Shown: positions 7,393 to 13,638 of the stretch, piece after piece
Layout: every line of letters starts with the position of its first letter
How positions within the stretch are numbered: position 1 is the first letter of the stretch
Source: Methanomassiliicoccales archaeon PtaB.Bin134
GTDB taxonomy: Archaea > Thermoplasmatota > Thermoplasmata > Methanomassiliicoccales > UBA472
Length of the DNA: 22,961 bases
Direction of reading: 5' to 3'
Assembly (NCBI GenBank): GCA_002067045.1
Contig: MVPZ01000213.1
Location: forward strand, 1 to 22,961
The notes under the pieces: model-generated
Database searches by the model: none
Told to the model about the DNA's origin: nothing
What the model saw: the letters and a program-made list of their open reading frames with translations, nothing else
Program-made: the position numbers and the translations under genes

Positions 7393-8046
7393 TCAATTGT
7401 CATCATTTTCAGTGATTTCGCCATATTCCGCAGAGATTGCCGACCGTATCTCGTCGCTGGAGAACCTGATCAGATGTGATAGTATCATTCGATGGCCCTT
7501 CAGGTAGTTTGGCAGCACAATTTTACCGTTGCCGCCGATCAGTTTGATGCCTAATGGGGATGGTATTCGATATGTTCTAATGAACTTCAAACTGGAGATT
7601 CCTTGCCATTCCAAATGAACGCCTACCTCGGGCCCGTTTCTTCCGGCAATGTAGTTCTGAATTCCATTTCGATCGTAGACGTAGATGTGTTTCAGATTGA
7701 TCCTGGAGTACAAAGATCCCAATGAGATGATCGAGAGAAAACCTAGTGTTAAGGCGACTAAAAATGGCCCGTCTATCGTTCTGGACCCATCACCCTCGAG
7801 CGAGAGGAAGAATATCAGAAAGAATGTGTCGAACATCAGCATCGATCCGACCACCAATGGCAGAGCCGATTCGTTCGCCCACGAAATGGACCGTTCATTA
7901 TGATCGCCCATCCGCCTCAGTGAATCTAAAGCCTCATCCCTGCGTCTACAGAGAGATGATTGAATGCCCCAAAATGTGATGATGAGGAGAAGGTTCATGA
8001 TGATTAATAGGACGATCCAGAGTAAGGACGTATCTTCAAGGCTCAT
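7393..8046 (-). CDS. Three-helix membrane protein with PH-like C-terminal domain
   Basis: A 217-residue protein. Residues 8-28, 62-82 and 94-114 are membrane helices. Residues 118-205 form a soluble beta-rich domain that starts just after the last helix with a strand-turn pattern (HIYVYDRNGIQNYI), then a tryptophan and repeated short strands. This arrangement is typical of bacterial-PH-like domains attached to membrane helices. No catalytic motif is seen. The gene is visibly less GC-rich than its neighbours, which may indicate recent acquisition. The ATG has no ribosome binding site, but an AT-rich box lies 35-50 nt upstream (8080-8095). It is monocistronic and convergent with DUF1638. Family assignment is tentative. 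Confidence 0.65.
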   Translation of the reverse strand: MSLEDTSLLWIVLLIIMNLLLIITFWGIQSSLCRRRDEALDSLRRMGDHNERSISWANESALPLVVGSMLMFDTFFLIFFLSLEGDGSRTIDGPFLVALTLGFLSIISLGSLYSRINLKHIYVYDRNGIQNYIAGRNGPEVGVHLEWQGISSLKFIRTYRIPSPLGIKLIGGNGKIVLPNYLKGHRMILSHLIRFSSDEIRSAISAEYGEITENDDN

Positions 8047-8200
8047 TTCAGACCAGTGAAACGGTTACATCAATAAAGCATTTTAAAAATATTGAGAGGA
8101 TTCGGAGCATCTTGGCGTCCCGGCGAGCTTATTACATACTGGCATTGGTGGGTCTTACGTTCTTTTTTCATAATAGCTGTCCATAACCATGGAAATATTA

Positions 8201-8281
8201 TGCGGGGCAAGGAATTCGAACCCTTGAACCACTAAGGATAGAATCTTAAGTCCTGCGTCGTTGGTCCGCTTGGCCACACCG
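8201..8281 (-). pseudogene. Degenerate tRNA-Leu(UAA) copy
   Basis: Read on the minus strand, this matches the intact tRNA-Leu at 10663-10749. From the anticodon arm to the discriminator base (8201-8255) it is identical at 52 of 55 positions, and the UAA anticodon loop is preserved. The D-arm part (8256-8281) is more diverged and one base shorter. The 5' acceptor strand no longer pairs with the 3' strand (only two or three of seven pairs possible), the D and anticodon stems each carry a mismatch, and the 3' end reads A-TAA instead of A-CCA. It is unlikely to give a working tRNA. It may be a decayed duplicate or an old attachment site. Confidence 0.75.
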
Positions 8282-8615
8282 AACATGTACGGTGATGGCG
8301 GATTCGTCGATCTCGTGTCCTCATCGATGATACGTGATATGTGCTGGATCGGGTCGGGCCAATTGTTCCCATATCGCCTGCTTCCCTGAAGGGTCCGATG
8401 ACCTCCCGACGGAATTCGACTGGGACCCCCATGTCATTGCGCCCTTCCTTGAGCGTATGGACCGTGCATGCGTGACCCATCGGGGAGATCTCACCCAATG
8501 GACCATCGATGGGAACGGCGATGCTGGAAGTTCGGGATGGAGAATTGTCGCGATACAAATAAATCGGACGTCGCTGTCTGGCCAGGCACAATTATTCATA
8601 TGACGAGGGTATAAA
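8282..8615. other. Intergenic stretch without a convincing gene
   Basis: These 334 nt lie between the degenerate tRNA and the hydrolase gene. Short open frames exist on both strands (for example 8334-8603 plus), but they have no recognisable domain or ribosome binding site and their composition gives no support. The last ~60 nt contain AT-rich boxes (ATACAAATAAATC near 8550; CAATTATTCATATG near 8590) that probably serve as the hydrolase promoter. Otherwise I see nothing in it. Confidence 0.4.
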
Positions 8616-9842
8616 ATGGGAAGTAGGAATTTTACCATGATGATGGCAGTGCTCGCCCTAGGTTCTCTGTTCTCGATAGTGTGCACGCCAATGACCGGAT
8701 CGGTGCTTGGAATGGATGACCCCGTATCAAATGTCGATGCTTCGGCAGTGAGCCTGCCGGAAGTGCAATATGCCGAGGTCAACGGGGCCTCCTTGGGCTA
8801 CAGGGAGTACGGTGCGGGAGAGCCGCTCCTCCTCATCTGTGGGTTCGGAGCGACGATGGACAACTGGAACTCCACGTTCATCGACCTGCTCGCGTCCCAT
8901 TATCACGTCTACACGTTCGACCACCGGGGAATGGGCTTTAGCACGGACAACAACGCCACCCCTTCCATACAACAGTTCGCGGACGACGTGCATGTGCTCA
9001 TGGATGTGCTGGGGCATGAGAGCATGAACACCTACGGGACCTCCATGGGCTCGTCCATATCCCAGCAACTGGTCATAAGCTACCCTGAGTGCGTTAGGAA
9101 GATGGTCCTAAGCTCTGCCACGTATAGCGTCAGGATCCCGGAGGCGGCGATGCTCCTCGGGATCCTGGAATCGATCGTCGATGATCCAAGCCAGCCGATG
9201 GGAATGAGGAACGAGGCCCGCGCGAACCTTGATTGGAACGGCTCATGGGACGGGCTTTCTAGTATCGATAAGCCGATAATGCTGATCGTTGGCACCGACG
9301 ACGTCCTTACCCCGGACCCCATATCCGTGCAGATCGCTGGACAGATCAACGGTTCATGGCTGGTGCGCTTCGAGGGAGTGCCCCACAGCGGCCAGACGTT
9401 CGTCCCGGTTCAATATGCTGAAAGTATCATCAACTTCTTGGACATGAACGAGTCACCGTACGATGAGGTGGCGCCGGACGCTCCGACCGACCTCGGGCTC
9501 CAGGAGGGCGGCGACGATATCACCATCTCCTGGACCCCGCCCTCATATGACGGGCAGAGCCCAATAACCGGTTACAAAATATACCGTTCCGATTCCGCCG
9601 CTGGACCCTACGAACTGTTGACGGCCGTCAACGGAACGTCGTACGTTGATGATGACATCGAGGAAGGATGTGCGTACTGGTACAAGGTCAGCGCGGTAAA
9701 CTCGGTGGGTGAAGGGGCCTTCTCGGACGCGATCGATATCACCGTCGATGTCGCCGATGATGACACGCCGTTCTACCTGGTGAGCGCCGCTCTGGTCATC
9801 GCCCTGATAGCCATCATCGTTCTGTTGGTGATACGTAGATAG
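8616..9842 (+). CDS. Secreted alpha/beta hydrolase with fibronectin type III domain and C-terminal TM anchor
   Basis: A 408-residue exported protein. Residues 1-32 form a signal peptide. Residues 50-278 form an alpha/beta hydrolase fold: oxyanion-side CGFGATMDNW (75-84), DHRGMGFS (102-109), nucleophile elbow G-T-S-M-G with Ser143, probable acid Asp228 or Asp229 (IVGTDDVLTP), and His257 (VPHSGQ). The full triad is present. The lid between the nucleophile strand and the acid is short. Residues 288-378 are a fibronectin-III domain (PTDLGLQ...YKIYRS...YWYKVSAVN), and 385-406 a membrane helix followed by Arg-Arg. It is probably an esterase, lipase or peptidase-like hydrolase held at the outer membrane face; the substrate is unknown. 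GAGGG lies about 6 nt before the ATG. It lies alone between two tRNA-Leu-derived sequences and ends in TAG. Confidence 0.82.
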   Translation: MGSRNFTMMMAVLALGSLFSIVCTPMTGSVLGMDDPVSNVDASAVSLPEVQYAEVNGASLGYREYGAGEPLLLICGFGATMDNWNSTFIDLLASHYHVYTFDHRGMGFSTDNNATPSIQQFADDVHVLMDVLGHESMNTYGTSMGSSISQQLVISYPECVRKMVLSSATYSVRIPEAAMLLGILESIVDDPSQPMGMRNEARANLDWNGSWDGLSSIDKPIMLIVGTDDVLTPDPISVQIAGQINGSWLVRFEGVPHSGQTFVPVQYAESIINFLDMNESPYDEVAPDAPTDLGLQEGGDDITISWTPPSYDGQSPITGYKIYRSDSAAGPYELLTAVNGTSYVDDDIEEGCAYWYKVSAVNSVGEGAFSDAIDITVDVADDDTPFYLVSAALVIALIAIIVLLVIRR

Positions 9843-9861
9843 GCCGCCATGGAACGATCGA

Positions 9862-9900
9862 CCGTGCGCGTGCCGCACGGACCTCATTTTTTCTTTTTTT
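9862..9900 (+). terminator. Hairpin plus T-tract terminator of the hydrolase gene
   Basis: A perfect 7-bp stem CCGTGCG/CGCACGG (9862-9868 with 9874-9880) and a 5-nt loop start 20 nt after the stop codon. They are followed by a T-rich tract (9887-9900, interrupted once by C). This has the form of an intrinsic terminator; in archaea the T-tract alone usually suffices. Confidence 0.7.
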
Positions 9901-10133
9901 CTAGAACGCGGTGAACTTGCACCAGGACCGTCAGATGGCATGGCCATGGCGTGAGGTTTCCGTCAATTGCGAAAGAGGGTGAGGAACGGCATGCGAATCT
10001 GCCCCTGGATGCCGCCCATCGAGAACGGGAATACAGGACCAAGGTCTCACCCCTATGACGAGGATAGGCGCGGGATCGCTAGAGTTCGATAAACGCCCGA
10101 GCTCGGCAATTGGCCAGTACGCTCGAGATCGAA
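9901..10133. other. Intergenic stretch, nothing recognised
   Basis: This is the region between the hydrolase terminator and the tRNA-Leu 3' fragment. No open frame with a plausible start, no RNA motif and no repeat could be supported on either strand. Confidence 0.4.
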
Positions 10134-10188
10134 TGTGGGGGAAGGGATTCGAACCCTTGAACCACTAAGGACAGAATCTTAAGTCCTG
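10134..10188 (-). repeat. tRNA-Leu(UAA) 3'-half fragment (candidate attachment site)
   Basis: Identical at 54 of 55 positions to 10666-10720, the part of the intact tRNA-Leu running from the first base of the anticodon stem to the discriminator base. The single difference is in the acceptor stem (10136 against 10668). Identity stops abruptly at 10188/10189, exactly at the 5' side of the anticodon stem, and the D arm and 5' acceptor strand are absent. It has the same orientation as the intact gene and lies 532 nt from it, on the 3' side. This is the form left when an element integrates into the 3' half of a tRNA gene. CCA is not conserved in the fragment. Confidence 0.9.
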
Positions 10189-10295
10189 ATGTCAAAAAAG
10201 CAACTGATGAATTGCCGCTTCTGATCATTTCCCGATCGATTTAGGTAATGGTTAGGTCGTGGAGAAGATTAGCGTTCGCCTATCCATTCTCCGAA

Positions 10296-10589
10296 TCATT
10301 GCCTGTCGTTGAGAACCAAATCTATGTGGAGAAGTCGAACTGTCGGCGGTTCGTGGGAACTCTGTGCGTTGCCTATGCTCTTCACCAGAGCTGAACTCAT
10401 GAAAGCCTTAGCGGACTCCAGGGTATCGAAAATATGAATGCCGCCGAAATGACCGGTCGAGTCGTCATGGATGTAGTATTTCTGCACCAGACCGGGCACG
10501 GCACGGTACAGGTCGGCCCTGGCCTCAAAGTTCCTTATGACATCTTCCTTCGGCAGGTTGCTCTTGAACAGGATGAAGACCACTTCCAT
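10296..10589 (-). CDS. YdhR-like dimeric alpha/beta-barrel protein
   Basis: A 97-residue protein with a ferredoxin-like pattern. It has a strand VVFILFKSN (3-11), a helix (14-26), PGLVQKYYIHDD (32-43), then GGIHIFDTLESAKAF (48-62) and a last strand near 84-94. The PGL...K...D...GGIH/Y-x-F sequence of features matches the putative mono-oxygenase YdhR family, related to antibiotic-biosynthesis monooxygenase and stress-responsive dimeric barrels. The reaction is unknown. GGAGGTGG lies 6 nt upstream of the ATG and TATA-like TTCAATATCATA upstream of that. It is the only gene between the intact tRNA-Leu and its 3' fragment and starts about 75 nt after the tRNA 3' end, on the same strand. Confidence 0.75.
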   Translation of the reverse strand: MEVVFILFKSNLPKEDVIRNFEARADLYRAVPGLVQKYYIHDDSTGHFGGIHIFDTLESAKAFMSSALVKSIGNAQSSHEPPTVRLLHIDLVLNDRQ

Positions 10590-10615
10590 CGAACCACCTC
10601 CGATGCGTATGATAT

Positions 10616-10630
10616 TGAAAAAAGAAAAAC
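10616..10630 (-). terminator. T-tract ending the tRNA-Leu transcript
   Basis: On the minus strand the sequence reads GTTTTTCTTTTTTCA, about 35 nt beyond the tRNA 3' end. Oligo-T tracts terminate archaeal RNA polymerase. The TATA-like box of the YdhR-like gene follows directly, so the two genes are probably transcribed separately. Confidence 0.5.
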
Positions 10631-10662
10631 CTTCTCGTTCGATGTCGACCTATGATGATCGA

Positions 10663-10749
10663 TGGTGCGGGGGAAGGGATTCGAACCCTTGAACCACTAA
10701 GGACAGAATCTTAAGTCCTGCGCCGTTGGCCAAGCTTGGCTACCCCCGC
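10663..10749 (-). tRNA. tRNA-Leu (anticodon UAA), CCA encoded
   Basis: Folded by eye on the minus strand. The acceptor stem GCGGGGG/CCCCCGC is perfect, the D arm has GCC/GGC, and the anticodon stem CAGGA/UUCUG encloses the loop CUUAAGA with anticodon UAA. A long type-II variable arm follows, as expected for leucine tRNA. The T arm is AAGGG-UUCGAAU-CCCUU and the discriminator A is followed by genomically encoded CCA. There is no intron. It decodes UUA and, with modification, UUG. Its 3' half is duplicated at 10134-10188 and, with some decay, at 8201-8255. Confidence 0.95.
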
Positions 10750-10766
10750 GCACCTCGGCCATGGCC

Positions 10767-10785
10767 GATATAACATAAGAAATTT
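10767..10785 (-). promoter_or_regulatory. TATA-like box of tRNA-Leu
   Basis: The minus-strand sequence AAATTTCTTATGTTATATC begins in the last codons of the pirin gene and ends about 18 nt before the tRNA 5' end. It is the only AT-rich box in the gap, so the tRNA probably has its own promoter. Confidence 0.5.
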
Positions 10786-10786
10786 G

Positions 10787-11650
10787 TCAAGGGTCCGGGC
10801 GCTGCCTGATGAAAGTCCCGGCCTTCAGCTCGCTGAACGCCTGGTCCAGCTCCTCCCTGGTGTTCATCACGATCGGCCCGCCCCAGGCTATCGGCTCCTT
10901 GAGCGGCTTGGCCGAGGCCAGGATGAATCGGGCCGGCCTCTTGCCCACGCTCAGTCTGTATGTGTCGCCAGGACCGAACACGCCGACGCTCCCTGAGGGC
11001 ACGGTCATCGGCTCCTTGTCCCCCACCTTCAATTCCCCCGCGTAGACCATCACGAAGCCGTTCCTATCGGCCGGCATCTCATGCTCCAGGGTGTGGCGGG
11101 AGCCCAGGGCGATGTCCAGCAGCTTGACGTCCACCACCAGATCGCGGACCGGCCCCACCAGCCCCTGCGACTCCCCGGCGATGACCTTGATCCAGGAGCC
11201 TCCGCCGAGGTCGAACACCGGGATCTCCTCCTTCTTGATCTCCCTGTACCGAGGGGCCATCATCTTGCTGGCCTTGGGCAGGTTCACCCACAGCTGCACC
11301 CCGCGCATCGCCCCTCCCGAGCCGCGAGGCATCTCCTCGTGCAGTATACCGCTTCCGGCGGTCATCCACTGCACGTCCCCCGGGCCTATGGCGCCATGGT
11401 TCCCCAGGCTGTCCCTGTGGTCCACGTGCCCCTCGAACATGTAGGTGACCGTCTCGATCCCCCGGTGCGGGTGCATGGGGAACCCGGCCATGTAATCCTC
11501 GGGACGGTCGGACCCGAAGTGGTCGAGCATCAGGAAAGGGTCCATTAGAACGGCCTCGTCCCTGCTGAACATCCTGCGCAGCTTCACTCCCGCGCCATCG
11601 ACCTTCGGCTGCCCCTGCAGGACCCTTACAGCCTCTCTGATGGAAGCCAT
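10787..11650 (-). CDS. Pirin family protein
   Basis: A 287-residue bicupin. The N-terminal cupin carries the pirin metal ligands: HPHRGIE with His60 and His62, then SGILHEE with His104 and Glu106, corresponding to the iron-binding His/His/His/Glu set of known pirins. DHRDSLGNHGAIGPGDVQWMTAG (77-99 region) is highly characteristic. The C-terminal cupin covers about 165-265. Pirins are iron proteins; some bacterial members have quercetin 2,3-dioxygenase activity and others act as redox-sensitive regulators. The role here is unknown. The frame stays open far upstream, across the divergent genes, but the pirin homology starts at the ATG at 11650. TATA-like TTTATTCATA lies about 20-25 nt upstream, suggesting a leaderless mRNA. 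The intergenic region is shared with the zinc-ribbon gene. Confidence 0.9.
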   Translation of the reverse strand: MASIREAVRVLQGQPKVDGAGVKLRRMFSRDEAVLMDPFLMLDHFGSDRPEDYMAGFPMHPHRGIETVTYMFEGHVDHRDSLGNHGAIGPGDVQWMTAGSGILHEEMPRGSGGAMRGVQLWVNLPKASKMMAPRYREIKKEEIPVFDLGGGSWIKVIAGESQGLVGPVRDLVVDVKLLDIALGSRHTLEHEMPADRNGFVMVYAGELKVGDKEPMTVPSGSVGVFGPGDTYRLSVGKRPARFILASAKPLKEPIAWGGPIVMNTREELDQAFSELKAGTFIRQRPDP

Positions 11651-11720
11651 GATGATGTTACGTGAAGAATAGGATATGAATAAATCGGCGGAAACCAATC
11701 CTCGACCGGTAGTATCACCG

Positions 11721-11903
11721 ATGCCCCGCACCATAAGATGGCGCTGCGCCGCAGGACATGATTTCGAGGTGGAGACGGAATGGCGGCAGGAGCGCTGCCC
11801 CGTCTGCGGAGGCACGGACCTGGAGAGGGTAGAGGAACCGACCAGGATCGGTAAGCGGCTCTTCGGTGCTGGAAGGGAAAGGGAGAGCAGATGGTGGAGG
11901 TGA
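11721..11903 (+). CDS. Small zinc-ribbon protein
   Basis: A 60-residue protein, almost entirely one zinc-binding unit: C-x3-H (RCAAGHDFEV, about residues 9-17) and C-P-V-C-G-G about 15 residues later, then a basic tail (RIGKRLFGAGRERESRWWR). The ATG at 11721 is chosen because the motif then starts close to the N-terminus and a TATA-like GATATGAATAAATC lies about 40 nt upstream. An in-frame ATG at 11676 would add 15 polar residues. The 3' end overlaps the following YdeI-like gene by 13 nt, suggesting translational coupling. Its role could be nucleic-acid or protein binding; no specific function can be given. Confidence 0.55.
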   Translation: MPRTIRWRCAAGHDFEVETEWRQERCPVCGGTDLERVEEPTRIGKRLFGAGRERESRWWR

Positions 11904-12481
11904 CCAGAATTTCCTCGAAGAGGCCGAAGGAGCACGAGACCCTCTCCTTCCAGGACCGGCAGGAATGGGAACTGTGGCTTCAGCAGAACCATTCGTCCGC
12001 CGATGGCATCTGGATGCTGTTCCACCGCAAGGAGTTCGGAAGGCCGGGGATAGGATACCGGGAGGCGCTGGAGGAGGCTCTGCGGTTCGGGTGGATAGAC
12101 AGCATCGTCAAGAAACTGGACGAGGAGAGATATGTTCGGAAGTTCACCCCTCGGAAGGCATCGAGCCGGTGGTCCAGGACCAACCTGGAGATCGTTCGGC
12201 ATCTGATGGCCGAGGGCCGCATGACCGAAAGGGGAATGACCGCCCTGGGGGACCTGGACGAACGCCTGTCCCTTTTGATGGACGATGCGCCGACCGAGGA
12301 CCAGATGAGCTCGCTGTTCCTTGACGAACCGGATCTGCGCCGCACGTTCGATTCTCTTCCGCCGTCCCAGCGACGCAGGTACGCCGCCTGGATATTCGAT
12401 GCCAAGCGCGTGGAGACCCGGGCCCGAAGGGCGGCCAAGGCCGCGCAGATGATCATGGAGGGACGGCCCCCGATCGTCTGA
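11891..12481 (+). CDS. YdeI/OmpD-associated (OmdA-like) family protein
   Basis: A 196-residue soluble protein. The N-terminal 110 residues carry the family pattern: a W-x-x-W-L-x-x-N-H helix, DGIWMLFHRKEFGRPGIGY with conserved lysine and glycine, EALRFGWIDS, and KFTPRKASSRWS followed by N. The C-terminal part (about 140-190) is helical with SQRRRYAAWI and an A-K-R-x-E-T-R-A-R-R segment, typical of the bacteriocin-protection YdeI/OmdA group. Members have been linked to resistance to cationic peptides in bacteria; the molecular activity is not established. GGGAGAG lies just before the ATG. It overlaps the upstream zinc-ribbon gene and is followed 39 nt later by a DJ-1-family gene. Confidence 0.82.
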   Translation: MVEVTRISSKRPKEHETLSFQDRQEWELWLQQNHSSADGIWMLFHRKEFGRPGIGYREALEEALRFGWIDSIVKKLDEERYVRKFTPRKASSRWSRTNLEIVRHLMAEGRMTERGMTALGDLDERLSLLMDDAPTEDQMSSLFLDEPDLRRTFDSLPPSQRRRYAAWIFDAKRVETRARRAAKAAQMIMEGRPPIV

Positions 12482-12520
12482 AGCGGCAACGGATATCTAC
12501 CTCCCGAGCAATGCATTCCC

Positions 12521-13108
12521 ATGGACGGGGAGGCCAGAATCCTTTACCTGCTGTACGACGGCTACGCGGGTTTCGAGCTTGTCTTCGTGGCCAACAACCT
12601 GGCCAACTTCAATACCGCCACGGTGGGCTTCGGCAGGCAGCCCTGCCGTTCCCTGGAGAACCTGCGCACCGTGGTGGACATGGACGTGGAGGATATCGAC
12701 CCGTCCAAAATCGACCTGCTGGTCATCCCCGGCGGGCATCCCTCGGAGATCGTCAAGGACCCTTCCCTGGGGAATAAGGTCCATGCTTTCCTGGGGAAGG
12801 TGCGGGAGATAGACCGCCGCGGAGGGAAGCTGGCGGCCATTTGCGGGGGGCCGCAGTGGCTGGCCTTGGCCGGAGTTCTGAAGGGGCGGAGATGCACGTA
12901 CAGCCTTGAGAGGCCGGGACCGGAGTTCGAGGGGGCGGCGTTCACCGGCGAGTACCTGACCGTGGACCGGAACATAATAACCGCCCAGGGGCAGGCCTAC
13001 GCGGAGTTCGCGGTGGAGATGGGCAGGCAGACCGGCGTCTACAGCAGGGAGGAGGACGCCCAGAGCGACCTGGACTGGCTGAGGGACCGGAAACGTGACC
13101 GGTGCTGA
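12521..13108 (+). CDS. DJ-1/PfpI family protein
   Basis: A 195-residue cytosolic protein of the class-I glutamine-amidotransferase-like fold. It shows YDGYAGFE with the conserved Glu19, VIPGGHPSEIVKDPSL (68-83) and the nucleophile elbow AAICGGPQWLA with Cys108, followed by GRRCTYSLE and a C-terminal A-Q-G-Q-A-Y-A-E-F-A motif. Family members act as peptidases, glyoxalases/deglycase-like enzymes, chaperones or isonitrile hydratases; the sequence does not decide which. No ribosome binding site precedes the ATG. TATA-like GGATATCTAC lies about 25-30 nt upstream, suggesting a leaderless message. It follows the YdeI-like gene on the same strand. Confidence 0.85.
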   Translation: MDGEARILYLLYDGYAGFELVFVANNLANFNTATVGFGRQPCRSLENLRTVVDMDVEDIDPSKIDLLVIPGGHPSEIVKDPSLGNKVHAFLGKVREIDRRGGKLAAICGGPQWLALAGVLKGRRCTYSLERPGPEFEGAAFTGEYLTVDRNIITAQGQAYAEFAVEMGRQTGVYSREEDAQSDLDWLRDRKRDRC

Positions 13109-13118
13109 GGGCGACCCA

Positions 13119-13131
13119 TTGATTTTATATT
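13119..13131 (+). promoter_or_regulatory. TATA-like box of the four-helix membrane protein gene
   Basis: TTGATTTTATATT lies about 23 nt before the ATG at 13154, and no ribosome binding site precedes that ATG. Spacing and composition fit an archaeal TATA box with a leaderless transcript. Confidence 0.5.
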
Positions 13132-13153
13132 CAATTCGATATAATCACCCCGC

Positions 13154-13636
13154 ATGAACTATCCCCAGGGCAAGAGGCCCGCGAGCGTCATCGTGCTCAT
13201 CGCCTTCCTGGCCTTCTACGGCCTGTTGGGCGTGGTCAGCGGAGCGATCCTGATCGCCGACCCCAGCGGAGCGGGCATGGGCTTCACCCCGGACCTGCGG
13301 GACAGCATTCCGTTCCACAGCTTCCTGCCGGTGGGCTTGTTCCTTCTGGTCGTCTATGGCCTCGGCGGGCTGCTGCTTGCCTATGGCGCCCTGACCCGCA
13401 GGGAGCTGTTCCTGGGGTGGCTGAGCGAGCGTTCCGGAAGGCACTGGTCCTGGACCGGCGGCGCGCTGTTGATGCTGACCCTGGTGGGCTGGCTGGCGGT
13501 GGAGGGCTACCTGATCGGGCTGGACTTCGCCGCCACCTACTTCACCGTCCTTATCGGGGCGGTCATCTCCATGATGATGGTCCTTCCCTCCACCCGGAGA
13601 TACTTCCTATACCGCCGCTGCCAGCTGTGGGATTGA
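13154..13636 (+). CDS. Four-helix integral membrane protein, unknown function
   Basis: A 160-residue protein with four hydrophobic segments at about residues 11-35, 57-80, 98-121 and 124-146. There is a short soluble loop (about 36-56) and a basic C-terminus. No catalytic or transport motif is recognised; it may belong to a small conserved DUF family that I cannot name. It lies after the DJ-1 gene with its own promoter. Its stop codon is only 2 nt from the stop of the convergent COG2403 gene, leaving no room for separate terminators, so read-through antisense RNA is possible here. Confidence 0.7.
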   Translation: MNYPQGKRPASVIVLIAFLAFYGLLGVVSGAILIADPSGAGMGFTPDLRDSIPFHSFLPVGLFLLVVYGLGGLLLAYGALTRRELFLGWLSERSGRHWSWTGGALLMLTLVGWLAVEGYLIGLDFAATYFTVLIGAVISMMMVLPSTRRYFLYRRCQLWD

Positions 13637-13638
13637 GC

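Larger units (their letters stand above)
10134..10720. mobile_element. Candidate tRNA-Leu-bounded insertion of about 0.53 kb (no integrase)
   Basis: A direct repeat of 55 nt (54 identical), consisting of the 3' part of tRNA-Leu, bounds a 532-nt unit that holds the YdhR-like gene. The geometry, with the intact tRNA at one end, its 3' fragment at the other on the 3' side, and the breakpoint at the anticodon stem, is that of integration by a tyrosine recombinase into a tRNA gene. No integrase gene is present, so it would be a remnant or a non-autonomous unit. A local tandem duplication with deletion could give the same picture. Confidence 0.4.

Noticed and set aside
8334..8603. 89-codon open frame on the plus strand
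   Set aside because: It has no ribosome binding site, no recognisable domain and an erratic composition, and it covers the likely hydrolase promoter.
9840..9842. TAG stop codons (also at 135-137 and 19377-19379) as possible pyrrolysine codons
   Set aside because: All three end complete domains. Read-through adds only 2 residues at 135, and at 9842 it would run through a hairpin terminator. They are ordinary stops on present evidence.
11651..12202. Upstream extension of the pirin reading frame
   Set aside because: It runs antisense to the zinc-ribbon and YdeI-like genes and shows no pirin homology before residue 1 of the chosen start.
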